The notes under the pieces: model-generated
What the model was told of the DNA's origin: nothing
Seen by the model: only the letters and a program-made list of their open reading frames with translations
Database searches by the model: none
Shown: piece after piece, positions 63,620-64,000 of the stretch
Layout of the letters: the number at the start of each line of letters is the position of its first letter
Numbering within the stretch: the first letter of the stretch is position 1
NCBI RefSeq assembly: GCF_000315625.1
Contig: NW_005434637.1
Location: 443,985-507,984, forward strand
Direction: 5' to 3'
Length of the DNA: 64,000 bases
DNA from: Guillardia theta CCMP2712
Taxonomy: Eukaryota; Cryptophyceae; Pyrenomonadales; Geminigeraceae
Translations under genes and position numbers: made by a program

Positions 63620-64000
63620 ATGGACAGCGACGAAGATGAAAATTTCGATACCAACTTCTCCGACCATGAGGACGAGGACACGGGGGAGGTGCAGAGAGAA
63701 TGAGGGGTACCTTGACTGGGTCCAAGTAATCTTTCGCCTCAGATCCAAAGCAAAGAGATGAACATAATCTTCTTGTTGGATTGCAGTGAGAAGATGCACA
63801 AGGAGATGAAATTCAGAGTGAGACGACAAACTTTCTCAGCTCTCACGTGACGAGCACGGCAGGACACCAAGACAGGAAAAGAAGTCTCCGATACGTATTT
63901 CAACCGGAGCTTGAGGGCAATATTCGACCTCTACCGAGACAGAGTGATGCTCCATGGCTTCTGCGCATTAGATTTAAACGCTCCTTGTTCTTTTTGCAGA
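63620..64000 (+). CDS. vWA-like protein, 5' part (runs off the window)
   Basis: Exons 63620-63688, 63743-63817, 63863-63943, then an intron 63944-63999 whose acceptor TTTTTGCAG is the last thing in the window; exon 4 begins at 64000. The N-terminus is very acidic (MDSDEDENFDTNFSDHEDED), followed by EMNIIFLLDCSEKMHKEMKF, a beta strand and a DxSxM-type metal site start of a von Willebrand A fold (here DCSEKM), and DTYFNRSLRAIFDLYRDR, the next helix. The acidic lead plus vWA layout is compatible with the Ku70 family, which starts in this way, but also with other vWA proteins. Incomplete at the 3' side. Confidence 0.6.

Noticed and set aside
63743-63943. Naming the last gene Ku70
   Set aside because: Acidic lead and vWA start fit, but only about 75 residues are in the window and other vWA families fit as well.
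1-64000. Search for tRNA, rRNA or snRNA genes
   Set aside because: I saw no cloverleaf arms with the conserved B-box GGTTCGAAT-type sequence in a suitable setting and no rRNA core sequence.

Overview
All calls were made by eye from the sequence. Exon boundaries were picked from GT-AG (sometimes GC-AG) borders. For most models I checked that the summed exon length is a multiple of three, which supports the model but does not prove it. No database was searched.

Organism. This is a nuclear contig of an intron-rich microbial eukaryote, most likely a photosynthetic alga with secondary plastids; a cryptophyte such as Guillardia theta is my best guess (inference). Reasons: almost every gene is split by tiny introns, mostly 39-60 nt; two plastid-type proteins (coproporphyrinogen oxidase and an unknown protein) start with a signal peptide followed by a transit-like region; there are three RWP-RK regulators as in algae and plants; and the glycerol-3-phosphate acyltransferase is of the fungal Gat type. 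Non-genic DNA holds GC-rich GGCC repeats, purine tracts and short G-rich 'GGGTAGGGGT' motifs. One 100-N assembly gap lies at 8107-8206.

Layout. 1-3.6 kb: one possible small gene and GC-rich repeats. 3.6-7.0 kb (+): Gat-type GPAT with extra membrane exons. 7.0-8.9 kb: low complexity and the gap. 8.9-12.3 kb: RCC1-like gene (-), a divergent cupin/JmjC-like gene (+), and a plastid-targeted unknown (-). 12.6-14.6 kb (-): coproporphyrinogen III oxidase, 13 exons. 14.8-17.2 kb (+): FKBP-TPR protein with a signal anchor. 17.4-19.3 kb (-): sodium:solute symporter with a Gln-Glu repeat tail. 20.2-21.0 kb (+): VAMP7-like R-SNARE. 21.2-28.6 kb (-): a 1,936-residue coiled-coil protein in 19 exons. 29.6-31.8 kb (+): MIC60/mitofilin. 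31.9-34.9 kb (-): another coiled-coil protein. 35.0-36.3 kb (+): Cys-containing single-span protein. 37.0-38.4 kb (+): aquaporin in 15 exons.

39.5-45.2 kb is the most unusual part: a cassette of a coiled-coil gene ('X') plus an RWP-RK gene, present as one full copy, a second copy with a damaged X, and a third X fragment fused to the last exon of the aquaporin. 46.3-49.4 kb: small Lys-rich gene and a secreted coiled-coil protein. 49.5-51.9 kb (-): epsin with ENTH domain and C-terminal NPF. 53.4-54.6 kb (-): a third, diverged RWP-RK gene. 55.9-58.8 kb: three poorly known genes, packed or partly overlapping. 59.3-60.8 kb (+): SDE2. 60.9-63.1 kb (-): a 113-residue unknown and an ankyrin-GNAT fusion. 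63.6 kb to the end (+): first exons of a vWA-like protein.

The genes form no single pathway. Several fall in common cell-biology groups (SNARE and epsin in membrane traffic, MIC60 in mitochondria, CPOX in plastid tetrapyrrole synthesis). Most neighbours are divergent or tail-to-tail with gaps of 50-250 bp, typical of a compact genome.
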